A stretch of DNA of 64,000 bases from positions 906,950 to 970,949 of the forward strand of contig OZ038322.1 of assembly GCA_964035795.1 (NCBI GenBank), written 5' to 3'. Source of the DNA: Pterobdella sp. o SKG-2022 (Eukaryota > Annelida > Clitellata > Hirudinida > Piscicolidae). Shown piece by piece: positions 53,709 through 64,000 of this stretch. The notes below the pieces were generated by a model that was not told the origin of the DNA, did no database searches, and saw only the letters and a program-made list of their open reading frames with translations. Each line of letters begins with the position of its first letter. The first letter of the stretch is position 1. A program made the translations under genes and the position numbers.

Positions 53709-56700
53709 ATGAACAGGGACCACCGATACACAAGTGACGATAGCTACGCGGCTGATCATTTCAACAACATCCCAAAACAGGTTTGTAATCCTTCCCACAT
53801 ACCTCCTCCATTACATCCATCTTTAATTTTTTTTGAGAATCTATGCATTATCCATAATGGAATTAAACCAGATGAATGCTTTCAGTTTTTTACAATTGCT
53901 TTTAAAATACTCTCTTATGGAATTTTTTGTTATAATTTAATTTTAAGTATAAATATTGCAGCAATAAACAGTTTAAAATGAATTCTCAGTGAAATTTTCA
54001 CAGTTCTTAAATCCCCGAAAACTAAAGCCGTCATAATTATTATTAAGTAAATACTGCAAATTATTTGAACAAAAAAGGTAATTTCATTAAGTACAAAGCT
54101 TTTCGTTAACAAAGTAACACTATACTTAATAAAATTAACTTTAGTGTTCAAATAATTTGCAGTATTCACTTTGGCTCTAAAAGATTATCAAACTTGTAAT
54201 ACCCACATATTCAAACTCTACCATAACCCTTCTATGTCATCCCTATATAAACCTTCATAACATAAATGCCGTCATCACACTATCCTTCGTCGCTTTCGTT
54301 TGAGAATGATTTTAATAGAAGTCATTTTTATTTACGAGCACTGTCTTGTGCTTACGAAACTTTTAAAAATTGATTGCATAGATAAAATATTTCAAATAAG
54401 TAATTAAGTGGATATACCTTGAGTAATTCAATTTGAATCTTTTGAATAACCGTTAAACATAATTTAAATCTTAGACTAATCAAATCTTTTTTTAAAACTA
54501 ACCTACTCTCGCAAAAATTGTCCAAATTTATTAATTCCTATCCCCCTTTAAACTATGATTTGGATATTATTTTGAATAAATATTTATATATTATTATCGA
54601 TTAATAATTTATAGTTTTTTTTTATTTTAGTCTAGGTAAAATAGTTAGATGGTCTAAAAAATCTTTATGTTAACGCTACTTTAATCACATTGGTAAGTGT
54701 ATTACCTCATCATACATCCACCCTCTAGCTAACTTACTCAACCTCTTTTCCAAAAGCATCATAAACCTCACAGCTTCTATACAAATCACCATCCTTCAAA
54801 ATCTTCTCAAACCACCACCTTCTGCCTTGTCTTTTAAATCTTTACCCATATCCCCCTCTCTTATCATTGTTCACATACCTCCTTCCTTGAAGCAGTACCT
54901 GTACATACTCTCCCACAATCATTACTCATATACCTTTTCCTTCAATCATCATCTTATAACCCTTACCAAATCATCAACCATCAACCTCTCTCCTCCCCCA
55001 CCAACCATCAACCTTTTTTCTCTTCTCACCAATCACCACACATTAACCTAATTTTTCTCACCTTTTCATCAACCCTCAAACCCCTAGAACTCCGAAGAGT
55101 ACTTTTCAACGTCAGAGTTGTCTTATGAGGAGGAGGATGAAGAAGACAATGTTTCGATGGAACTCAAACAACACCAAGACCATGTGCACGCACTGGCAGT
55201 CCTCGATGACGCCCAGGTACCTGCACTGTCTGCCAACACCCCTTGTGGCAGTGGTCCATTTCGTTTGAAGTTAATTGACAATTTGTTTACGTCGAATTAC
55301 GTAAGAACTTTGGTAAATTTATTGAGCAAAAAAAACACTTATAGTTTTTGATAAGTTTAGCCTATTATTTAGCTAATGTTTCATAAGGCTAAACTTATCG
55401 AAAATTATAGCTTTTTATTTTGCTCAATAAATTTACTAAAATTCTCCCATAAATCGACGTACAAAAATTTCTGAATATTATTTATAAGTAAATTTAAGAT
55501 GTCTTCAAAAAGTTTCATTACGTTTTCAATGATGTTACAAGTTTTTTTTGGAAATGTTTTCAAAAATGAATTGAGGAATGCATTTTGAAAATATATTGGA
55601 AAGTTGCAACATTAGAATGGAAAATTATGACGGTTTTCAAAATGCAATTCCTTCTCTAATCAACAGATGAAAAAAAACAACAATAATGCTAATAATAATA
55701 TTAATAACAATAATAATCTTATCCTTATTTCTACCACCACCAACCTCCTCTTTTCCTTCTCTACCCCATTCATCTTTCCCCACTCAGAATAAAGCCATAG
55801 CATTTGCCATCAAGACAAACGTACAATACATTAGTAGCCAGGAAGATGATCCTCCAGTCCCCAGCTATGCTGTGTCCTTCCAGGCTAGAGACTTCATTCA
55901 TATCAAGGAGGTTTGTGTTGATGCTGTTGTTTGTGTTGTTGCTGCTTGTGTTGTTTTTTTTTTGTTGCTTTTGTTTGTGTTGTTGTTGGAATAATAGTCA
56001 TTAAAATAATTTTTTCACCATTGAGGATAATTATTTGATGTTTGGTTTCCAGCAGTTAATCTCCATACGAAATCAATTATTTTTAAATTTTTCTTCACCT
56101 CAAACCCACTATTTTTAACATGAATAACTACTCTCACCCACATCCTCTTTCTATCACCTCTACATCTTCAACCCACCATCACCTCCACCACTACTCCTTC
56201 AACCCACCATCACCTTCACCCCCACTACACCCTTCTTTCACCACCTCCACCCATACCAACACTCTCCTCTTCTCCAGAAATACAACAACGATTGGTGGAT
56301 AGGTCGACTTGTGAGGGAAGGATGTCAGGTAGGGTTTGTTCCAAGCCCATCCAAAATGGAAAGTATCCTTCTAAGGTTTGTCTTTTTGTTTGTGTGTTTC
56401 AATGTTTTTCCTGTTGTATGCCTGAATTTGTTTCAGTGCTTATGCTGTTATATGCTTGAGTTTGTTTCAGTATTTCAAATGTTGTTTACCTGTCTTTGTT
56501 TCGTGTATGTTTGCATGTTTGTTAGCTGTTTTCATAATCACTTATAATATATTATTCAGTTTTAAGTTGTATCATTTTGTTAGTATATAGAGCATTAGTT
56601 CCTCAAAGGTCGTAAGCCTAACTTGCTCTTGGTTCCAATTTGGCCAAAGATAAAGCCCATAATAGAGTGTTTGTCTGGAATTTTAGCCAGTTCCACAAAT

Positions 56701-59700
56701 GAATAGTGTTTTCTCAAAAATCTCTTCACATTCATGTAAAACATTTCTAAGTTTATACTTTATTCATTATTTGGAACACTAATACCAATCAAATGTAACT
56801 TAATGGTTATTAATACAATATTCAGAAACCAACAAAACCAACAAAATCAACAAAACGTGCCAAATCTAATGTACAACAACATCAACAACAACAACTTCAA
56901 CAATTACAACAACAACCTCAACAACAAAAACTTCAATAACCCAACACCACCACTTTTCAGCCCAGGTTTGACGCTATTTAATACAATAATATTCTTAAGA
57001 TTTCATGGACATTTCGGAATTAAAATTTTTATTGTTGTGAAAATTATAGTTTAAATCGATATATAACAATATTTCAAATTAGAAAACCAAAAAACTCCAT
57101 TTATGATCATAATGCAACACCTTACAACGAAACTAGCTTCTCGTTTATTGAAAAAGTTTAAAACAAACACTCACAAAGAAGACGATAACAAAACAAAACA
57201 AAAGTAGTGTATATACCAAATTAATTACGAGTACGATTATAGTGGCATGAACTCCAGGAGTTTTCAGAACACTGAGTATTATGAACTTTGAATGAAAAAT
57301 AATTAAATGCAACAAAAATAAGTACATTTTTATCACTATAAAATGTTCAAACGTTACTTTATTAACCACGAAAGACACTCATATAACTCAGGTTTGCTGC
57401 GCAACGACTTTGAGTCTGGTCCTCAAACTGCGGGCAACTCTATGGGTAAAAGTGGCAAGAAGAAAGGATTTTTTAAAAAGGTCATTTTGAGGACTGTTTT
57501 TGAGTCTTTCAATTTTTAAAATCTTTAGATATACTTATTGTTATATTGAAACTAAAATGTTCAGTAGGTTAAACTTATCAATTATATTTTTTATCACAGT
57601 TAGAAATAGTATTGGCTAGAAGGAATTTTTATACAATTGTTGTACAAGATACATGTACTACTGTCGGCCCGTATAGCTCAGTGGTAGAGCATTAGACTAG
57701 TTATCTAAAAGTACCGTATTCGATCCCGTGTGGACCAACAATTAGCACCTGTTCCAGTGTGTTTCAGCTACATTGAATTTGTAGCATTGATATATGATAA
57801 AAAGCGCTTCATAAATACCGCTTATTACTACCATCACCACCTCTCCAGTTACATCATTTTTTAACATCAACCCTTACTTGTACCAATCCCTTCTCATACT
57901 GCAGTGTTTTACTTGTTTCTTCAATAATGGAGATTTATAGATGCAAATTTGTTAAAAAACTAGCATTTTTAATCAGTGCAACCTTACCATAATTAGTTAG
58001 TGAAGCATGATAAGGTTGTACTTATCGAAAATTTTAATTCTCAAATACATTTGTATATATAAAATTCTTAATTTTAAAAAAATGACCAAAAAACTATATA
58101 AAACAAAGAGATACATACGATGTCTTTAGAAGATTTCTCATACCACCTCTTTTCTCACCACTTTCCTCACTGCACTCCTCAAAACTCACTCACAACACCC
58201 TCTCTTCACACCACCGCCACTCACTTCTCCTTCACCTCCCCTCCCTCAGCTAAGCACCCTGGTCCCGTATGAAGTGGTACCAGCCATGAGGCCCATCATC
58301 TTCATTGGACCCTCTCTTAAGGGATATGAGGTGGTGTTTGTCGGGGTGGTGTTCGGGGGTAGGAGGGTGTTTTATTGGTGTTGTGGGGTTTTCAAATATA
58401 ATTTCCAATTATTTAGTGAAACTTTTGTATGTCAATGTTGTTACTGAATGATACAGTTTTTGAAGAAAGCAAACACAAAGTCTTTATCTACAAACTAATG
58501 ACCCCTAAATGACCCAAGGTGACTGACATGATGCAGAGAGCCCTCTTCGACTTCCTCAAAAATCGATTTGACAAAAGGTTCGCATTCTTCAAGTAACCAT
58601 TTTTATACTCAACAACTTTAATACTTATCTTATTGATTCTACACTACTTTGAGTTCAACATTATCAAGTCATCATTATCTTCATCATAACCATCATCATC
58701 ATCTTCATTACCATCATCATCATCATCTTCATTACCATCATCACCATCATCATCCTCTTCTTACTCTTCTTCACCACCACGTCACCCACCACCCTATCAT
58801 CCTCCAAACGGCAGAGTGGTGATGGCGAGGGTGGCTACAGACATATCGCTTGCAAAAAGATCCACCTTATCATCGTCTTCAACACCTGTTGGTGATAAGA
58901 AAAGCAGCACTGATAAAAACAAGCCTGGAGGTGCTGGTAGGTGTTTGGGTGGGTAAAGGTTGTATTCATCAAGTGTGCTTTGTACCTGTGTAATTGTGTT
59001 TTACTGTATTGATAGAGGAACCGGTATGTGGTATTGTCGTTGTAATATTGATATGGGTTGCATCAGTTGTGGTTGCATTTCAATGTATGGTGGAAAAAAA
59101 TGTAGAAGTTTTTTGGAGTTATTCTTATCCTCGAATTCAAAAGTACCTCATTAAAAAATGTGTGCTTTTGTGTTATAAAAAAGTGCATGAGGTTAGTTTC
59201 ACTGAACATAAAATTTCAAATATAACTCCACACAATTCCAAATTAAATCTTTACACCACCCCACTATCCTATACAGACCAAGCCCAAATGGAGATAGAGA
59301 GAATCTTTGAATTAGCGCGTAACTTGAATCTCTTAGTGCTTGACTGTGACTGCATCAACCATCCATCTCAGCTCCATAAGTCGCCTCTGGCTCCCATCCT
59401 TGTCTTCGTCAAAGTCTCTTCACTCAAAGTTATCAGCATTTTATTATTGATTTTTTTTTTTTTTTTTCAATTTTATGCTTATTTTTATTTTTAATTTATT
59501 ATTATTATTTTTTATTCTTTTATTTTATCGTTATTTTTATTATTGTTAATTATGAAATACAAGATACTTCAATGTCTTAAAAGAATATTATTATTGTTTT
59601 AACTATATTTTGATATAGCTCTTTTATCAGTAAGTTCTATAAACTATCAAACTCTAAATTCAACTATATCCAGCTATTAAAATTTTTATTAAAGTAATTC

Positions 59701-62198
59701 TCTATGAACTTAGCTACATCGTTCACATCTTCATTATTTATATCACCATCATCATAATTATTATATTACTCCAAAACTTTTTTTAAACCACTCGAATGCC
59801 ACTAAGGTTCTCCAAAAGCTGATCAAGACCAGAGGAAAGTTTCAGAGTCGTAACCTCAACGTTCAACTTGCCGCAGCTGAACGTTTATACCAATGTAGCC
59901 AGGTCTGCGGCACTTTTATCTTGTGTATTTTACTTTCTTTATTATAAACTTTTGTAATGTGTTTCAGTTGTATATGATTTATGTCACACATAAATGCTTT
60001 TGCCACGATTTGAACCCTCAAGCTCAGAACCGACCACCTTACTACACCACCAACTCAACCATCGGTCGAACAACGATATTAATAGATCTGGTCTCACACG
60101 AGAACGGAGATAATTGAAATTTAGAAGCAATAAGCGGAGTGCATTTATGTTTCGAATAAAATTACAAGAACTTAAAAAGTCTTCGGGTGCTATAATGGCC
60201 ATATCAATCAGGAGTTGCGCTTACATTTGAGTTTTATCCAATATTTTTTTGATAATTTTTTTTGGGTTGCTGCGCATTAAGGACAGTATCAGTAAATAAA
60301 AAACATTATTTTTAAATAGAAACCATGAAAAATATATTTCAAAAAAACAAACGCTACACATCGCTCTTTAAATTCAAATATTCGAAGGCGAGTATCAGTA
60401 GCTCTCCCACATAACTGAATAATTCATCTGGCTCCAAATAATTCATTCAGATTTTTTTTGAACGCTCTTCTTCAGGACCTTATGAATAACTTCAAATAAT
60501 TTTCATTTTTTCGTTTCAGGACTGTTTTGACGTCATACTTGACGAGAACACTTTAGATGAAGCTTGTGAGCACTTGTCAGGTGATACCTCATTAACACCC
60601 CTTATTATAACATAAGTGCACACTTTAGCTATAAGAGATAATTTTGATATAGTATAGTGTTTGTTCTCAGAGAGATTAAATGGGCTGAGTTATATAAAAG
60701 AAATTTGTGACATGAAACATTAGTTAAGTTGTCACAAGATGTCACTCAATGAAAAATACAGCTTATATTTAAAAATAAATAAATATACTAAAAAAATATA
60801 CATCAAAATACATATGAATCTGACCAAAACAAGCTTTAATTATGAAAATAAACCTCACTAACACACAAATCTACAATATCCATCTTTCTAGAATACTTGG
60901 AGGCATATTGGAATGCAGCTCACTACAAAGATGGCCCTACACGTTATCAACAGGGTTGCGCTACACTTTGCCCTCCTCAGCCCATCAACTTCAACAACAA
61001 CAACATCATGACTAACTCTCTACCAACACCATGGTCGCAACATCCTCGAAACTCGCAACAACCACGTCTGCTTCAGCACCTTTCTGACATCCAACAACAA
61101 CTACAACGACAACAGCAACAACAACTGTACACCCAGCCAGCTCAACTGGCGCAGCATCCGTTTTTCAAAAAAAAATCTTTTTCTTCTACAAATCTTTTCA
61201 ATAAGTTAATTAGTGAGAACTATCACAACAACAAGTTGCAGCAACAACAATCTCAACAACAAAAAAACTCAATGCAGCAATCGACACAAAAACTTTTACA
61301 ACTGCCACCACCCCAAAAGCCAAACTACCTTCAACCTCAAAATGAAAATTCATTCAGCAAAATACCCAGTATAGAAGAAATTCAAAAGAATATTATTCTC
61401 TTGCAACAACAAATCCAGAAAAACCAACGACAGCAGCAAAACAATCACACTCGAAGTTCAACTCTCCCCCAAAAACAAAGCCTCACCCCCCAACAAAGCC
61501 ACTCTCAACTTTCGCAGTTCCCCCTCAAAGAGCTGCCACCATCCTTCAGTGCTTGGAATCAACAATCGCACCAAGAACCTGTCTTTCTCAACCCTTCTAG
61601 CTCCTACCTTAAACCTCACAACAAAACCATCTCCACCACACAAGCTAACTGCACTAGTACCCAAAACTTGATCAACTTCAACAACCCCCACCTCCACTCA
61701 TCCTCCATCACAACCTCGTCAGCCTCCTCCTACCCCCTGGCTTCCATCTCCCCTGAAGACATGTTCTTGCAATACAAAAACTACCTCCAACCTTCTTTTG
61801 CTTACAACTTCACCTCACACAATCCTTCTCCACATCCCAGTTGCCAAAATGAAGATGCTAATGTAGCTAGAATCAATAGATCTCTCAATAAGATGAATCT
61901 AAAAATAGAAACACAATTAAATGAAGACGACGAAGATGAAGATGTTTTTTCTTCCCCCATTAAAGACATTCGACAGTTCTCATTGGCTGTTGAGGATGAA
62001 AAACTTCCCTCCCCCCACACTATGTACAGTGATTGGCTGATGAGGGGGGACCCAATGGATCCTAATTTGAGGCATGAGGCTAGTATGGAGGAGAGGCAGC
62101 TGTATGGTCAGTCGAGGGTGAGACAAGCATCCCAGGATTTCTTCAGGATGCACCCGTCTTCCGGAAATTTGGGCAACTTTTCAACCAATCAAAACTAA
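53709..62198 (+). CDS. CACNB: Voltage-gated calcium channel beta subunit, complete, 13 exons, 842 residues
   Basis: Exons: 53709-53780, 55088-55216, 55788-55910, 56278-56375, 56826-56965, 57392-57480, 58250-58330, 58519-58577, 58815-58936, 59277-59428, 59807-59902, 60520-60580, 60892-62198; 2529 nt, all phases closed. The SH3 core covers residues about 68-141 ([46 protein letters not shown]). A variable HOOK covers 141-217, and the guanylate-kinase-like domain 218-420 ([76 protein letters not shown]). GPSLKGYE replaces a kinase P-loop, as in all beta subunits. It binds the alpha-1 I-II linker and controls trafficking and gating. The last exon adds a tail of about 420 residues, Q-rich then acidic. 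The 24-residue first exon is plausible but not conserved. Confidence 0.96.
54046..54170 (+). repeat. MITE-like fold-back repeat, best-preserved copy
   Basis: Arms 54050-54070 and 54146-54166 are perfect 21-bp inverted repeats (AATACTGCAAATTATTTGAA, then C). Pairing continues inward with few mismatches (ATTAAGTA against TACTTAAT) to a loop around AAGCTTTTCGTTAACAAAGT. No coding capacity. It lies in CACNB intron 1. Confidence 0.88.
55289..55524 (-). repeat. Fold-back repeat, copy 2, inverted relative to copy 1
   Basis: Its reverse complement follows 49116-49348 over its whole length: ACGTCG end, GGTAAATTTATTGAGCAAAA, loop TTATTTAGCTAATGTTTCAT, then the flank ending TTTTTGAAGACATC. It lies in CACNB intron 2. 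Confidence 0.9.
57666..57830 (+). mobile_element. tRNA-derived SINE
   Basis: The 72-bp head has an A box TAGCTCAGTGGTAGAGCA, an anticodon stem TTAGA/TCTAA around CTAGTTA (anticodon position AGT, Thr-like), a B box near TATTCGATCCC and terminal ACCA. The T stem is mispaired, so it is not a working tRNA. It is followed by a unique body and the ending AAAGCGCTTCATAAATACCG, similar to the 3' part of many animal SINEs. It lies in CACNB intron 6. Confidence 0.75.
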
Positions 62199-63235
62199 TC
62201 TTTTACTGCGCCGATTGTCTCGATGATGAGAGTGAGATTCTCAACACAGTGCAACTTTTGAAGAAAAGCCGATTTATATATTTCCAAAATCAAAATCTAC
62301 ATTTGATGTTAAAATTTATTTTTCATGCCAAAAGCCACCATTTTATGTAAGATGTAAATTTTAGTTTTGTTGATGACATTTGTTTCTGTGAATGCAAAGA
62401 GCAATCAGAGCTAATTCTTAAAGGATATATTTGCTATTGGAACCAAACACGCCGGTCAACACTTTTGAGTTTCTCCTTGCGACAATCTTTATAAGACATT
62501 TAAGCTTTCATATTTCTTCTCGTGCTTGTTTTCATTCGTTCGACCCCTTTCACCTCTTATATAAAGTTTTCGATTATCAGTTTTAAAAGGGATTCCTATG
62601 TCGCGACCAGGTCGATAAGATTTTTCACGTGGTGTGATAGTGATACCTTGAAACTTTGATGACATTTTATTACTCAGCGTTCAGCGCTAAAAAATCAACA
62701 TTACCAGCCTTTCATGCTCCTCTCAAACGCACGAATCATTTGAAAACACTCGGTCAACTTGTAACTACGTTACCGGCTCAAATTTTATTTTTCACAAGTA
62801 TTAACGCTCGTATGCCAAAAAACGCTATAAATATAGCATTTTCAATTGATTTTGAACTAACATTCCTGACAAAGGTATGTAGACCCTATTAGGCCACTAG
62901 AAAGATGACATTTTGACCTTTTTTGAAGCTTTCAACTCGTTTTTCTCATTGTCGTTCCAAATAGCACTAGAGCAAATGTTTATTAAATATACTTTGTTTA
63001 TAACATTTATTTTCTTGGTATGGTTGCAATTCTGTATAAAAATTAAGGTAAGTACCACGGGAAGACCTTTGATGCCAACATCGTTTCAAGATTCAGTTTC
63101 ATATTTAAATAAAAACTTTGAACAACATCCATAATTCAATACATATTTTGTCTCGATTGTTGATTTTAAATTCTCAAATTTCTTTCGCAAATTCTTCGTA
63201 CATAAACATGAAATTTCATTTCAAAAATGTGAAAG
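62199..63235. other. Intergenic between convergent genes
   Basis: Holds the CACNB 3' UTR and the 3' UTR of the minus-strand Q-rich gene. Two short plus frames (62656-62892 and 62913-63134) have no domain or splice support. Confidence 0.4.
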
Positions 63236-64000
63236 TCACGTGTTGAAGTTATTATAAGCACCAAAACTCGATGCGTGATTGAACGGTTTGAATGTTGCAT
63301 TGGTAGGTGGATGAGGTGAAGATAATGGGTTATTGAAGATGGCTTGTGAAGCAAAAAGATGGTTGAAAGCTTGATGGTGAGGGAGGATGAAAGGTGGTGG
63401 GGTGGTGTGGGATGAGTGGTAGGAGAGGGGAGCAGTATTGCCCTGTTGGAACACTTGAGTGGAGGGGCTTTGTTGGGCACCCTGGACCAGTTGTGCTTTT
63501 AACAACTCTAGTTGTTGTTGTTGTTGGATTATGTTTTTTTGTTGTTGTAGTATTTTTTGCTGAAGGTTTGGGTACATGTTGGTGGAAGGTTGGGGGCTGA
63601 AATAATTATTTGGAGAAGTGAAGTTCGGCTGGAAGTTGCTTTGTCTTATGGCCTGAGAACTGAAGGGTGTATGGTTTGGCTTCATGAAGGGGGCATCTGC
63701 GGAACGTATTTGAATGATATTTAAGACTTATAATGTTGCAACAATTTCTCAAAATAAATTTTATTCATCAGCTCATCTTTCACACCACAACCCTCATAAA
63801 ACTCTTCCAACCAACTAATTTCAAAAATTTTTCCAAACCTACCATGGACTGCCAAACTTAATTATTGAACAAAACTATACAAAAATCATCATCGTTTAAT
63901 TTCAAAAGGGGTTTGACTGATACATACCAAATTAGACAAACCTTGTCTTTTATTGCCAAAGGAATTGCCCATCCAAGTTTTCTTATGGCGAGGTTTTTCC
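63236..64000 (-). CDS. C-terminal exons of an unidentified Q-rich protein (partial)
   Basis: The last exon 63696-63236 and the edge of the preceding exon (64000-63942, continuing off the window) join in phase across a 245-bp intron (CAA G|AT). The upstream piece is basic (KPRHKKTWMGNSFGNKRQ). The last exon is rich in Q, N, P, S and F with a short coiled-coil-like Q run (KILQQQKNIIQQQQQLELLK) and ends YNNFNT. I do not recognise the family. Composition recalls C-terminal regions of RNA-binding or transcription cofactors, but that is not evidence of function. Confidence 0.6.

Noticed and set aside
57666..57737. Functional tRNA-Thr gene
   Set aside because: The T stem is mispaired and the sequence continues into a SINE-like body.
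62656..63134. Two plus-strand ORFs after CACNB
   Set aside because: No recognisable motif and no supported splice partner; likely chance frames between convergent genes.

Overview
The window is AT-rich nuclear DNA of an intron-bearing invertebrate animal. Evidence for this is a set of metazoan genes (strawberry notch, calcium-channel beta subunit, prostaglandin reductase, C1D, a CEP350-like centrosomal protein, and a MYCBP2/highwire fragment), GT-AG introns mostly of 70-1,000 bp, many non-LTR retrotransposons, tRNA-derived SINE sequence, fold-back repeats and long microsatellites. A lophotrochozoan such as an annelid/leech or a flatworm is my best guess, but no marker in the window proves it.

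Layout. 36-8610 (+): the last 11 exons of an SBNO (strawberry notch) gene. Its fifth intron has grown to 4.7 kb by one retrotransposon landing inside another, both inside a minisatellite. 8.6-26.2 kb: a transposon graveyard of decayed non-LTR elements (jockey/CR1-like and RTE-like, both strands), with one candidate two-exon gene for a small secreted protein (21483-23323). 26.3-27.85 kb (+): an orphan, frame-broken piece of MYCBP2. 28-35 kb: intergenic DNA, a (TTCC)n tract and an almost full-length but inactive RTE-like element at 31.3-34.3 kb.

35.1-53.1 kb (-): three consecutive genes on the minus strand, transcribed in the order C1D (single exon), PTGR1-like (9 exons, complete) and a CEP350-like protein (13 exons, complete model). 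The introns of the last one carry a LINE, a second LINE copy and a 360-bp GATA tract. 53.7-62.2 kb (+): a complete CACNB gene (13 exons, 842 codons) diverging from C1D. 63.2-64 kb (-): the last two exons of a Q-rich gene I do not recognise.

The genes look functionally unrelated: transcription/Notch signalling, prostaglandin/lipid-aldehyde reduction, RNA-exosome cofactor, centrosome, calcium channel. No operon-like logic is evident beyond the C1D/CACNB divergent promoter region and the tight PTGR1-CEP350 spacing (289 bp). A recurring theme is CAA/AAC-type low complexity giving Q/N-rich segments in four separate genes. The exon models of SBNO, PTGR1, CACNB and the CEP350-like gene all close in phase across every junction, which is the main internal support for them. 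No clearly new multi-gene system was found. The most novel items are the small secreted-protein gene, two fold-back repeat families seeded in neighbouring introns, the orphan MYCBP2 fragment with a frame-breaking 16-bp repeat, and the three-level nested insertion.
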